Source of the DNA: an uncultured Lachnospiraceae bacterium
GTDB lineage: Bacteria; Bacillota; Clostridia; Lachnospirales; Lachnospiraceae
Assembly (NCBI GenBank): GCA_910588285.1
Contig: CAJUQB010000051.1
Span: forward strand, 1-36,828
Direction of reading: 5' to 3'
Length of the DNA stretch: 36,828 nt
Position 1 is the stretch's first letter; each line of letters begins with the position of its first letter. The notes beneath the pieces were generated by a model that was not told where the DNA came from, did no database searches, and saw only the letters and a list, made by a program, of their open reading frames with translations. Both the position numbers and the translations under genes were made by a program. Shown here piece after piece: positions 26,474 to 34,678 of the stretch.

Positions 26474-27723
26474 CTGCTCTCTCTCCTCTTCCCGCCGGCT
26501 CTTCCGCTGTGAAGGCCGGCAACCCAGCCGCTGCTCCAGGCCCACTGCAGGTTATAGCCGCCGCACATGCCGTCAATATCCAACAGCTCCCCGGCAAAAT
26601 ACAGCCCTGGCACCAGCCTTGATTCCATGGTATCCGGGGATACCTCCCCGGTCAGCACGCCGCCGGCGCAGGCCTGTGCGAAATCAAAGGACTTGCTTCC
26701 GATAATGGGAATCCGAAGGCGCTTCAGCTCCTCAAACAGCCGCTGCTGCTGCTGTTCATAGAGACGCTCCAGGGGGTGTCTCGGATCAATCCCTGCCTGG
26801 CGCAGCAGCACCGGCCCAAGGCGGCTGTTGACCACGCCCTTCACCCAGTCCGCCGCCTGGCGCCTGGGGGCGCGCTTCCTCTGTCGGGCAAAGGCCCCAG
26901 CCAGCTCCTGATCGGACGCCTGGGGCACAAAATCCAGCTCTGCCAGCACCTGCTTTCCCTCCCGAAGGGCTGTCAGGGCATAGCGGCTCACCTGGAAGGC
27001 AGGAATTCCGGAAACCCCGAAATCCGTCAGCTGAATCTCGCCTGTATCCGACACTGTTTTTGTGCCATCTACATAAAGAGACAAGGTTCCCTCTGCACGG
27101 ATTCCTGCAAGCTCTTTCAAAAATGACTGTTTTCCCTGCAATTGGACAAGGGCAGGCACAAAATCTGACACCGGATGACAGAATCCTACCACATATGGAA
27201 TGCCGCTTCCGTCACTCCCTGTTTTTTTGGCCGCCTTGCCGCCTGTGGCAAGCACACAACAGCCGGCGCAAAAGCCCCCCTGCTTTGTGTCAAAGAAAAA
27301 GGTGCCTTTTTGTTTTTTGATGGCCCGAATCCCAATGCCGCAGAACAGCTCCACCTTCTGGTGGGCAAGCTCCAACAGAAGGCAGTCCCGAACCGTGGAG
27401 GCCTGTTCGTTGGCCGGATAAATATAACCGCCCCGCTTTTCCTTCCACCAGACCCCAATCTCCTCAAAAAAATTCAGGGTATCCGTAACCCCGAATTGCG
27501 CAAAGACAGGCAGCACAAAAGCAGGGTCGCCGCCTCTGTAATACTGTACCCCCTGCACCTGATTGGTAAAATTGCATTTTCCGTTTCCGGTGGACAGCAG
27601 CTTCCTTCCGGCCTCCGGCATATGCTCCAAAAGGGCTGTCCGGGCGCCGGTACGGGCCGCGCTGATGGCAGCCATCATCCCGGAGGCCCCTGCGCCCACC
27701 ACAATAACATCATAGCTTTGCAT
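26470..27723 (-). CDS. BaiN/HI0933 family NAD(P)/FAD-dependent oxidoreductase
   Basis: The start is set at the ATG at 27723, which has GGGG upstream and gives MQSYDVIVVGAGASGMM with the FAD-binding Gly10-x-Gly12-x-x-Gly15; the frame continues upstream but without family similarity. The 417-residue protein has the HI0933-family features GRKLLSTGNGKCNFTN, CCVLATGGKAAKKTGSDGSG and the C-terminal GLYFAGELLDIDGMCGGYNLQWAWSSG. BaiN of Clostridium scindens belongs to this family and is implicated in bile-acid 7-dehydroxylation, but the family is universal and no other bai gene is present, so a bile-acid role is not supported. It overlaps the upstream membrane gene by 14 bases. Confidence 0.88.
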   Translation of the reverse strand: MQSYDVIVVGAGASGMMAAISAARTGARTALLEHMPEAGRKLLSTGNGKCNFTNQVQGVQYYRGGDPAFVLPVFAQFGVTDTLNFFEEIGVWWKEKRGGYIYPANEQASTVRDCLLLELAHQKVELFCGIGIRAIKKQKGTFFFDTKQGGFCAGCCVLATGGKAAKKTGSDGSGIPYVVGFCHPVSDFVPALVQLQGKQSFLKELAGIRAEGTLSLYVDGTKTVSDTGEIQLTDFGVSGIPAFQVSRYALTALREGKQVLAELDFVPQASDQELAGAFARQRKRAPRRQAADWVKGVVNSRLGPVLLRQAGIDPRHPLERLYEQQQQRLFEELKRLRIPIIGSKSFDFAQACAGGVLTGEVSPDTMESRLVPGLYFAGELLDIDGMCGGYNLQWAWSSGWVAGLHSGRAGGKRRESR

Positions 27724-28372
27724 GGTATTCCCCGCTGTCTGTTCCGCTCTCTCCTGCCTCCAAAACCTCTGCCTCCACAATCTTAACTGCCGCAGCATCC
27801 GCCCTGTCAGCATTCCTGTGATACCGGCGGACACAGATCAGCAGGTAGGTGGTGCTGACGACTGTCAGCAGGCCGTCCCCAATCATAATCATATATGTAA
27901 CCCGATTCTTAAGATCCTCATCGGAAAAGGGGTCAAACAGCACCACCGAGGCAGCCAGGATCATCACAACTGCCACAATGAGAACCCACAGATAGCCTCC
28001 TGCCTGCAGGGCCCTAAGATCCAGCCCATGCTGCAGCTTGATTACCGCTGTAAGCAGGATTCCGATTCCAAGAAATATGTGGAACACGCTGACAAACTGC
28101 TCTACCCGGACAATGGCGCAAATCCCAAGAATAATCGCCACAACGCCTACGGAAAAGCCGTATTGGGCGCTGTTCTGGTAGGATTCCCGGATAAAATATT
28201 CCGCAATCCGGACCACCCCCAGCAAAATCAGGCAGATGGCCAACAGATAACACAAATGCATGGCCTCAAGCTGGGGAATACATAGAAACGCCAGCCCAAG
28301 CACCACATAAAGCACAGCAATGGCATAGACCAGTACGGTCTTGCTTCCGTTAAGGGAAAAATTATTTCTCAT
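27710..28372 (-). CDS. DUF308/HdeD-like six-helix membrane protein
   Basis: The ATG at 28372 (GGGGG eight bases upstream) gives 220 residues. Six hydrophobic segments in three pairs are visible (starting about 13, 38, 67, 92, 126 and 156), with the GxxxxLxGVxRIAEYF pattern between helices seen in HdeD/DUF308 proteins. In E. coli HdeD is an acid-stress membrane protein; in Clostridia the role is unknown. The C-terminal 35 residues are charged and cytoplasmic. It is the first gene after the promoter at 28396-28425, so it heads the flavoprotein-mutSL-miaA run. Confidence 0.75.
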   Translation of the reverse strand: MRNNFSLNGSKTVLVYAIAVLYVVLGLAFLCIPQLEAMHLCYLLAICLILLGVVRIAEYFIRESYQNSAQYGFSVGVVAIILGICAIVRVEQFVSVFHIFLGIGILLTAVIKLQHGLDLRALQAGGYLWVLIVAVVMILAASVVLFDPFSDEDLKNRVTYMIMIGDGLLTVVSTTYLLICVRRYHRNADRADAAAVKIVEAEVLEAGESGTDSGEYHAKL

Positions 28373-28395
28373 AGCCTTGCCCCCATTTCTAACAA

Positions 28396-28425
28396 AGTAT
28401 ATCATACCCTTTTAAAAAACGTCAA
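28396..28425 (-). promoter_or_regulatory. Sigma-A-type promoter ahead of the DUF308-flavoprotein-mutSL run
   Basis: Minus-strand TTGACG (forward 28420-28425) and TATACT (forward 28396-28401) are 18 bases apart, both five of six to consensus. It begins just seven bases after the stop of the BofC-like gene, with no obvious terminator in between, so some readthrough from upstream is likely. Confidence 0.72.
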
Positions 28426-28431
28426 GAATAT

Positions 28432-28803
28432 TTAGCTGCTGTAATTCTCAAGAAAATTGTAGAGCTCCGTTTCATTGCTGATCTGCTTGCCTGCGCGGAT
28501 CTCCGCCTGCAGCCGCCCGGGAAGCTGCTCTACCACAATGGCCGTATTGTCATACAGGGTTTCGCCGTCCGCATAGTAAACGGCCACAAAGCCGTCCTCT
28601 TCCTTCAGAATGTACTCATAGGGCAGCACCACGGTGCCGCTCTCCATGATCTCATTTTCATCCTCCGCAAGGATCTGCTCTGCTGCCTGGGGCTGCGGCT
28701 CCTGCCTCTGCTGCTGCATATAATAATATCCTCCGCCATAGGCCCCGCAGCACAGGACGGCGCCCAGTACAAAAATCAGGCGGATACTGTTGGTTTTTCG
28801 CAT
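28432..28803 (-). CDS. Small membrane-anchored protein with BofC C-terminal-like domain
   Basis: The product is 123 residues with an N-terminal membrane helix (about 8-28), a Gln/Glu-rich linker, and a compact C-terminal domain from about residue 58. That domain pattern (YILKEEDGFVAVYYADG, then a Thr-Ala-Ile-Val strand, LPGRLQAEI and a terminal LYNFLENYSS) resembles the BofC C-terminal domain found in small clostridial proteins. Bacillus BofC tunes the SpoIVB protease in sporulation, but it is longer and secreted, so the functional link is only suggestive. AAAGGGAG precedes the ATG. It follows the flippase gene by about 65 bases. Confidence 0.6.
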   Translation of the reverse strand: MRKTNSIRLIFVLGAVLCCGAYGGGYYYMQQQRQEPQPQAAEQILAEDENEIMESGTVVLPYEYILKEEDGFVAVYYADGETLYDNTAIVVEQLPGRLQAEIRAGKQISNETELYNFLENYSS

Positions 28804-28868
28804 CCTTCCAACTCCCTTTCAGCTTCTTCTGGGAATAGTATCCACCTGATTTTCCGATTTTATACCAA

Positions 28869-30548
28869 TTATCCGCGTAAAAGATGAAGCCTGGTCATAA
28901 TTTTGCGCAGGAACCTTCCTCCCGGGAACTCCTTCAAATCAGCGCTCTCCATGCCGCGCATGAGGAACAGCAGGACAAAATATACCACAACCCCCACCGC
29001 CACTGCTGCCACGGTTGCAATCAGGTTGCTTTTTAGAAGGGACATGATCCCCTTATAGCAGCCATAAACCGCTGCCCCCATCAGCACGGAAGCAATGCCT
29101 GGGATGAGGAAGGTTTTCCGGATCTCCTGCTTGTAGTGCAGCGCCTTATGGATACTCCAGCCATTCAGCAGGCACATCAGCAGGGAAAAGCACACATTGG
29201 CAATCACAACCGCATAGATATTTAAGTCCGGCCCCAGCATCAGCCCGGCCAGGAGCACCAGATGCAGCCCCAGGGCAGCCAGGGCGTTGAGCACCGGCAT
29301 ACGCATCCGGTTGATTCCCTGCAGGATGGCATTGGACACCGTGGACAGGGAATAGCATATGATGGACAGGGCCCCAGCCCGCATCAGGTTGGCTGCCATC
29401 TCGTTGGAGCTTTGAATCAGCTCCGTCCTGGGGGGATACATCAGGTTCATCAGCGGCAGGGCCAGCACGCCCATGCCAACGGCACAGGGAAATGCGATTA
29501 CCATGATAAAATGGAACACCGTATGTACCCTGCTTTTTACCAGGCGCATATTGTCAGAGGCAAAGGCCGTGGCCACGCTTGGCACGCTGGAGGCTGCCAG
29601 GGCAGAGGCCAGAGAGATCGGCACATTGACCAGCGTCTTGTATTTGCCGGCAAAGACCCCCCACATGGTACTGTAGCTGAGCTCCTCATATCCCTGATAC
29701 GCCGCCAGGTATTTGAACACGCCCATATCCAGGATGGAGGTGACATTGTAAATGGTGGTACTCAAAAGAACCGGGATGATGGTAAGGATCAGGACGCCGA
29801 ATACCGTGCCGTAGCCCTCCTTGCGGGAACGCACATCCCGCTGCATCTGCTTTTTGTACACCGGAAGAAAGGCTGCAAACACCATAAGTACAAATAGGAG
29901 TGCGAATACAGCCCCTGCGCCTGTACCGGCCGTGGAGCCGGCTGCACCGTAGGCTGAGCCGTAATGCTCCGAATTCCCCAGCACCCGGCCGATCCGCGCC
30001 CCATGCTGGTACAGCATATAGGCCACCCAGAGGCTGACAATGGCGTTCACCACCTGCTCCAGCAGCTGGGACACGGCGCTGGGCATCATGGTTCCCATGC
30101 CCTGGAAAAATCCCCGGAACACGCCGAGAACCGCCACCACCAGCAGGGTGGGGGACAATACCTGCAGGGCAAAGATGCTCAAAGGGGTTTTCAGAAGGGA
30201 TGCAATCCACTGCGCGCCGAAAAACAGGAACAACGCCACCAGGGTGCCTGAAAGAAAGGCAAAGACAAGCGCCCCCTTAAATATCCGATATGCATTTTTC
30301 CGCTCTCCCTTTGCCATTCTGGTTGACACCAGCTTGGAAACAGCTAACGGCAGACTGTAGGAGGAAATCAGCAAAAGAATGCTGTACACCTCCATAGCTG
30401 CCGACAAGTAGTCGTTTCCCACATCCCCAATGATGGAGGTCAGCGGAAAACGGTAAATCATGCCAATAATTCTGCTTATTACAGATGCGATGGCCAGAAT
30501 AGAACCCTGCACCAGGAAATTGGAATTCGCTCGTTTTTTATATCCCAT
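28869..30548 (-). CDS. MurJ/SpoVB-like polysaccharide flippase (MVF/MATE superfamily)
   Basis: This 559-residue polytopic membrane protein (about 14 helices) belongs to the MVF branch that includes MurJ and the sporulation protein SpoVB. Diagnostic features are the N-terminal QGSILAIASVISRIIGMIYR, the RMAKGERKNAYRIFKGALVF segment and SLASALAASSVPSVATAF in the middle. Members move lipid-linked sugars, such as lipid II or polysaccharide precursors, across the membrane. GAGGGGAA precedes the ATG; it follows the DUF3048 gene by 24 bases. Whether it acts in vegetative wall synthesis or spore cortex formation cannot be told from sequence. Confidence 0.88.
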   Translation of the reverse strand: MGYKKRANSNFLVQGSILAIASVISRIIGMIYRFPLTSIIGDVGNDYLSAAMEVYSILLLISSYSLPLAVSKLVSTRMAKGERKNAYRIFKGALVFAFLSGTLVALFLFFGAQWIASLLKTPLSIFALQVLSPTLLVVAVLGVFRGFFQGMGTMMPSAVSQLLEQVVNAIVSLWVAYMLYQHGARIGRVLGNSEHYGSAYGAAGSTAGTGAGAVFALLFVLMVFAAFLPVYKKQMQRDVRSRKEGYGTVFGVLILTIIPVLLSTTIYNVTSILDMGVFKYLAAYQGYEELSYSTMWGVFAGKYKTLVNVPISLASALAASSVPSVATAFASDNMRLVKSRVHTVFHFIMVIAFPCAVGMGVLALPLMNLMYPPRTELIQSSNEMAANLMRAGALSIICYSLSTVSNAILQGINRMRMPVLNALAALGLHLVLLAGLMLGPDLNIYAVVIANVCFSLLMCLLNGWSIHKALHYKQEIRKTFLIPGIASVLMGAAVYGCYKGIMSLLKSNLIATVAAVAVGVVVYFVLLFLMRGMESADLKEFPGGRFLRKIMTRLHLLRG

Positions 30549-30572
30549 GTGTTCCCCTCTTTTGAACGGTGG

Positions 30573-31736
30573 TTATTCCATGCTTCGTGCCTCCAGCAGC
30601 TCCTCCTGGGTATTGTACAGGGAAAACCGGTCCTTATAGGTGTCGCGCACGATACAGACCCAGGTCTTTCCCGGATTCAGCAGGATCTCCTTTCCCGCCG
30701 GATCGTAATACCGCGCCGGGGAATCCTCATTCTCCCTGCGCCAGGTCACATCCATTACCCTTCCGTTGGTGATATACTTTCCCTCCCCGCCGCTTAGGGT
30801 ATCAATATCCAGATAGCCGTTTTCATCCATATTAGACCAGCCACAGTATTGAATCAGGATGTTTTTTACCTTCAGCTGCTGGTTCCCCTCTTCCTCGCCG
30901 CCATCGATGTGCTCCTTCTTAAACTGATACCGGTAGTAGAGCCCGTCTGCTTCATTGTACACAAACCAGGGCTTATTTACCAGATAGCCGGGGCTTACCA
31001 CCAGAGCCGGTATCCCGTTTGCCGGAAGCTGCGGCGCATCCGCGGCGGCAAATTGATAATGGCCCTGATAGGCGGCGTGATAGGCGGTGGGGTAGCCCTT
31101 TTTCTCGGATGCGGCTGCAAGCCCCTCCGCTGTGGTAAAGACATTGTGAGGTGATTTTCTCGATTTGTCGCGGTAGTAGGCCACTGACTCCACAGAGCCG
31201 TCCATGCCGCTGATATTGTGGACCTCCGCAAGATCCAGGATGGGCTGTGCATAGACCGTATGCCCGTAGTGGGCATAGATGGCGTCAAATTCCCGGGCAA
31301 AGGAAATAAAATAATGGCGGCAGCTGCGGATGGAGCCGATGCGCTCCGCCTCTGCCGGATCCTGGAAAACAGCCATCAGCCGGGTGTAGGAGCCCTCCAC
31401 AGGCACCTCATAGATAATGTCTGCCTTTGCCAGTCCATACTGGGGCAGGGCATCTACCGTGTTGCCAATCATAACGGCATAGGGACGCATGCCTGCCACC
31501 TCCTCATCCATCCACTCTCCGGTAAGATAGCTTTTGCGCTGTCCCTCATGAAGCTCTTCCTCTGGCTCCTCCTCTGGCTCCTCTTCCTGTGCGAACAGCA
31601 CCGGCCGTTCCAAGGTTAAGGGCATGGCCGTCCAGCGAAAGGTCCGCACCGGGGCCGCACCGTATTCCTCACCGCAGCCCGGAAGGGCAGCTGCCATAAG
31701 AAGGGCTGTGATACCTGCAATGATCCTGCGTTTCAT
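30573..31736 (-). CDS. DUF3048 (YerB-like) lipoprotein
   Basis: The 387-residue protein starts with a lipoprotein signal peptide ending in ALPGC (Cys21 expected lipidated). An acidic Glu-rich linker (about residues 50-65) leads into the two-part DUF3048 fold: RPYAVMIGNTVDALPQYGLAKADIIYEVPVEG opens the N-terminal domain, and the C-terminal part has NILIQYCGW and a Trp/Arg-rich DVTWRRENEDSPARYYDPAGKEILLNPG. Bacillus YerB is the best-known member; its function is unclear. The ATG has TAGGAG upstream. Confidence 0.88.
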   Translation of the reverse strand: MKRRIIAGITALLMAAALPGCGEEYGAAPVRTFRWTAMPLTLERPVLFAQEEEPEEEPEEELHEGQRKSYLTGEWMDEEVAGMRPYAVMIGNTVDALPQYGLAKADIIYEVPVEGSYTRLMAVFQDPAEAERIGSIRSCRHYFISFAREFDAIYAHYGHTVYAQPILDLAEVHNISGMDGSVESVAYYRDKSRKSPHNVFTTAEGLAAASEKKGYPTAYHAAYQGHYQFAAADAPQLPANGIPALVVSPGYLVNKPWFVYNEADGLYYRYQFKKEHIDGGEEEGNQQLKVKNILIQYCGWSNMDENGYLDIDTLSGGEGKYITNGRVMDVTWRRENEDSPARYYDPAGKEILLNPGKTWVCIVRDTYKDRFSLYNTQEELLEARSME

Positions 31737-31754
31737 GTCGTATTCTCCTATGAT

Positions 31755-32249
31755 TCATCTTGATATTTTTAAAACCTTCAAAATCTGCTCCTGCTTTGTC
31801 TCCATTACAAGAGCTTCTTCTTTTGTCATATGGTCATATCCCAACAGATGCAGCATACTGTGGAGAATCAAAAATGCGTATTCCCGGATCACGGAATGGC
31901 CGTATTCCAGGGCCTGCTCCTTCACCTTGTCGACGCACAGCACAATATCCCCAAGGACAGCCTCCCCGGTATCCGGATGAAAGCAGCCCACCGCCTCCTC
32001 CAGCCTGGAAAAATCCCCTGGGGCAGGATATTCGATCATGGGGAAGGACAAAACATCCGTGGGCTTGTCAATCCCCCGCTGGGTCCGGTTGATCTCGTGA
32101 ATCTCCTCCAGATCAGTCAGCAGCAGGGAAACCTCCGCCTCATAGGGGAACGCTTCAAAGTCAAGGGCCGCTGTGATCACCTGCCCGGCCAGCTCCTCAT
32201 AGGGAAAATCAAGGGTCTGTCTGCTGTTGTTTTCCACGGCTATTGTCAT
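31755..32249 (-). CDS. ybeY: Endoribonuclease YbeY
   Basis: YbeY is a zinc-dependent RNase needed for 16S rRNA 3' maturation and ribosome quality control. The 164-residue protein has the signature HSMLHLLGYDH, giving the three metal-binding histidines, and the conserved RGIDKPTDVLSFP and LGDIVLCVDKV. The ATG, with AGGAGG upstream, lies 41 bases inside the end of the HD-domain gene, so translation is coupled. The order phoH - HD protein - ybeY matches other Firmicutes. Confidence 0.96.
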   Translation of the reverse strand: MTIAVENNSRQTLDFPYEELAGQVITAALDFEAFPYEAEVSLLLTDLEEIHEINRTQRGIDKPTDVLSFPMIEYPAPGDFSRLEEAVGCFHPDTGEAVLGDIVLCVDKVKEQALEYGHSVIREYAFLILHSMLHLLGYDHMTKEEALVMETKQEQILKVLKISR

Positions 32250-33456
32250 AGAGGGGCGCCTCCTTTATCAGATAATCGCGTATTGTCAGAAAAAGATTCA
32301 TGCTAAGGCCAGCCTTGTCGTACAGCCCCTTGGCCGAATTCTCATTCAGTGTCTGGTAGACTACAATATCCTGATTCCAGCTGCTGGACAGAGTAGACTT
32401 GTCCAGAATGTCAAATTTGGTTACAATGCTGTCCGTGATATGCACCAGGGCGGATTCCAGGGTGGAGGGAACCAGCTTCTCCCCATTGTACTCTGCCAGG
32501 ATCTGGATCAATTCCGGCGGAAATCCCCGCTTTTTGGCCAGGAGCACCCCATTCTGAACATAGGGCTTGCCCTCCAGGCGGCCGATCCGGTAATAGAGGC
32601 CGGCAGCCGCGCACAGATCCTGATCTGCACCCACCTGTTCGGCACAGCCCCTTGCAATCTCAGCCACCCGTCTGGCATGGTCATAATCTGCCTTGGAATA
32701 GCTGCGCATCATGGCAGCCAGCTCATAATCCTCAGCCATGATCTGATCCAGGGACAATTTCTTACTGTTCTCTATTCTATCATTACACAGCTGAAAAAGC
32801 AATGATATCCCCACGCAGGACATCAGCGCTCCCGTCAGGCTTTGGAACAGGTTCCCTCTGCTGAAATGCCCCTGCCCCAGAGCCGAAAAGATGGCATTCA
32901 TACAAAAGCTCATGGAAAAAATCATAAAGCCGGTCCACAGCTGGCTCCCCTTCTCCCGCCGATACAGGAGTACCACGCAGCCAAACATCCCAAGGAGCAG
33001 GCTGCAGGCCAGCGTCGCCGCGTCATTGGTGCCAGCCATGCACAAAAGCACTGCAAAATATCCGCTGCACATCAGCCCCGCAAAGGCATCAAGGGCCAGG
33101 AGCATCATGGCCGGCCCAAGAATCACCGGCCGCTGTGCCGCCGGGAGGTAGCTGATCAGAACGGTAAGGGCGGCAGCCGCCAGATAAAACAGGGCGATCC
33201 TGGTATAATTATTGGCCTTTTCCTGATAAATGCCCTGGCGGATCCGGTTCCATTCCAGATACAGGATAAAAAATACTGCAAAGATCAGGCTGCATAAAAT
33301 CAGGAGAAAGCGCTCGCCTATGGTCCGTTCCCGCCAGAAATAGGTGAAAAAAGCCGCCATCCCCGTAACTGCTGCAATCAGACACAGCATCCAGAATCGT
33401 TTCCAGGACCATTTGTCCTCCAGCATCTGTGTAAAGAGCAACTTATCTTCCGGCAT
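32209..33456 (-). CDS. Membrane protein with degenerate HD domain (YqfF/PgpH-like)
   Basis: The ATG at 33456 is preferred (GGGAAG upstream, 14-base overlap with phoH) over an in-frame GTG at 33486. The 415-residue product has about six or seven membrane helices (about residues 16-210) followed by a cytoplasmic HD-type domain. The place, between phoH and ybeY, is that of YqfF/PgpH, a c-di-AMP phosphodiesterase, but the large extracellular domain of that family is missing. The catalytic motif, normally YHDIG, reads YYRIG (288-292), so both His and Asp of the HD pair are lost; His260 (DYDHARRV) and the later Asp of HITDSI remain. Phosphodiesterase activity is unlikely. Confidence 0.8.
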   Translation of the reverse strand: MPEDKLLFTQMLEDKWSWKRFWMLCLIAAVTGMAAFFTYFWRERTIGERFLLILCSLIFAVFFILYLEWNRIRQGIYQEKANNYTRIALFYLAAAALTVLISYLPAAQRPVILGPAMMLLALDAFAGLMCSGYFAVLLCMAGTNDAATLACSLLLGMFGCVVLLYRREKGSQLWTGFMIFSMSFCMNAIFSALGQGHFSRGNLFQSLTGALMSCVGISLLFQLCNDRIENSKKLSLDQIMAEDYELAAMMRSYSKADYDHARRVAEIARGCAEQVGADQDLCAAAGLYYRIGRLEGKPYVQNGVLLAKKRGFPPELIQILAEYNGEKLVPSTLESALVHITDSIVTKFDILDKSTLSSSWNQDIVVYQTLNENSAKGLYDKAGLSMNLFLTIRDYLIKEAPLYDNSRGKQQQTDP

Positions 33457-34678
33457 ATTGTCTTCCCTTGCCCTTCCTACGCTCACGCCTGCTGCCGGAG
33501 CCTGCTGCCCGTCCCTTCTGTTCTTCCTCTCCTGCGAATGCCTGCCGTCCGCCTTTTACGCCCTCATAGGCCTGCTGCCGGACCCTGCCTTCCTCATGGG
33601 CCTGCTGCCGGACCCTGCCTTCCTCATGGGCCTGCTGCCGGACTCTTCCGCCCTCATATGCCTGCCGTCCGCCTCTTTTGCCCGGGCGTGCCTGCTGCCC
33701 GGGCCTGGTTCCGGCATCCGCCTGCTGCTTCTCGTACTCCTCGTAGGCCTTGACAATCCGCTGCACTAAGGGGTGCCGCACCACATCGCTGCTGGTAAGC
33801 TGGCTGATGCCAATCTCCTCCACCCGTCCAAGAACCCGAAGGGCCACGTCAAGACCGCTGACTGCTCCCGGCGCCAGGTCCTTCTGGGTGGCATCCCCGG
33901 TGATGACCACCTTGGAGCCAAAGCCGATTCTGGTCAGGAACATCTTCATCTGGGCCGGCGTGGTATTCTGGGCCTCATCCAGGATAATAAAGGCATTGTC
34001 CAGGGTCCGCCCACGCATGTAGGCCAGGGGCGCTACCTCAATCAGTCCCTTTTCCATATTCTTCTGGAAACTCTCCGCCCCCATAATCTGATACAGCGCA
34101 TCGTACAGGGGACGCAGATACGGGTCTACCTTGCTCTGCAGATCCCCGGGCAGAAAGCCCAGCTTCTCTCCCGCCTCAATGGCCGGACGGGTGAGAATGA
34201 TCCTGCCCACCTCCTCATTCCGAAAGGCTGTGATGGCCATGGCCATGGCAAGATAAGTTTTCCCCGTTCCTGCCGGTCCGATTCCAAATACGATCATTTT
34301 TTCCCGGATCTGGTCCACATAGGACTTCTGGCCCAGGGTCTTGGGCTTCACCGGCTTGCCGTTGATGGTATGGCAGATCAGATCCCGGTCAATCTCCGCC
34401 ATGGAGACCTCCTTCTCCTCAAAGGTCAGGGCAATGGCATAATCCACATTCTGCTCCGTAATCTGATTCCCGCGCTGGGACAGCTCCAGGAGCTGTTCTA
34501 ACACCCGGGAAGCCCTGGCAACCTCCTGCTGGCTGCCCAAGAGCTTCATGCCCTCCTCCCGGACCACAATGGTCACATGGAAGGTGCGCTCAATCTTCTT
34601 CATATATGCGTCAAACTGGCCGAAAATATTGGCCAAATGATCTGCCGGTACATTAATCATTGTCTCTGTCAGACTCAT
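33443..34678 (-). CDS. phoH: PhoH-family ATPase with repetitive basic tail
   Basis: PhoH-like proteins are P-loop ATPases linked to RNA metabolism. The N-terminal 110 residues include a KH-like region (TIVVREEGMKLLGSQQEVARA); the ATPase core has Walker A GPAGTGKTYLA, AYMRGRTLDNAFIILDEAQNTT (Walker B) and SKVVITGDATQKDL. The core ends near residue 300. After it comes a tail of about 110 residues made of 10-residue Arg/Gln-rich repeats and then a very basic GSRRERRKGKGRQ end, beyond the usual family length of about 320. The ATG has GGAGGG upstream and overlaps yqfD by 26 bases. Confidence 0.93.
   Translation of the reverse strand: MSLTETMINVPADHLANIFGQFDAYMKKIERTFHVTIVVREEGMKLLGSQQEVARASRVLEQLLELSQRGNQITEQNVDYAIALTFEEKEVSMAEIDRDLICHTINGKPVKPKTLGQKSYVDQIREKMIVFGIGPAGTGKTYLAMAMAITAFRNEEVGRIILTRPAIEAGEKLGFLPGDLQSKVDPYLRPLYDALYQIMGAESFQKNMEKGLIEVAPLAYMRGRTLDNAFIILDEAQNTTPAQMKMFLTRIGFGSKVVITGDATQKDLAPGAVSGLDVALRVLGRVEEIGISQLTSSDVVRHPLVQRIVKAYEEYEKQQADAGTRPGQQARPGKRGGRQAYEGGRVRQQAHEEGRVRQQAHEEGRVRQQAYEGVKGGRQAFAGEEEQKGRAAGSGSRRERRKGKGRQYAGR
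33541..33750 (-). repeat. 30-bp tandem repeat in the phoH tail
   Basis: Units start every 30 bases at 33541, 33571, 33601, 33631, 33661, 33691 and 33721, each beginning CCTGC on the plus strand. Units 2 and 3 are identical, and the others diverge by a few bases. Each encodes a ten-residue module such as GRVRQQAHEE. The period preserves frame, so copy number could vary between strains without breaking phoH. Confidence 0.92.

Noticed and set aside
26470..27723. Bile-acid 7-dehydroxylation role for the BaiN-like protein
   Set aside because: The family is widespread and there are no other bai genes in the window, so the name reflects homology only.
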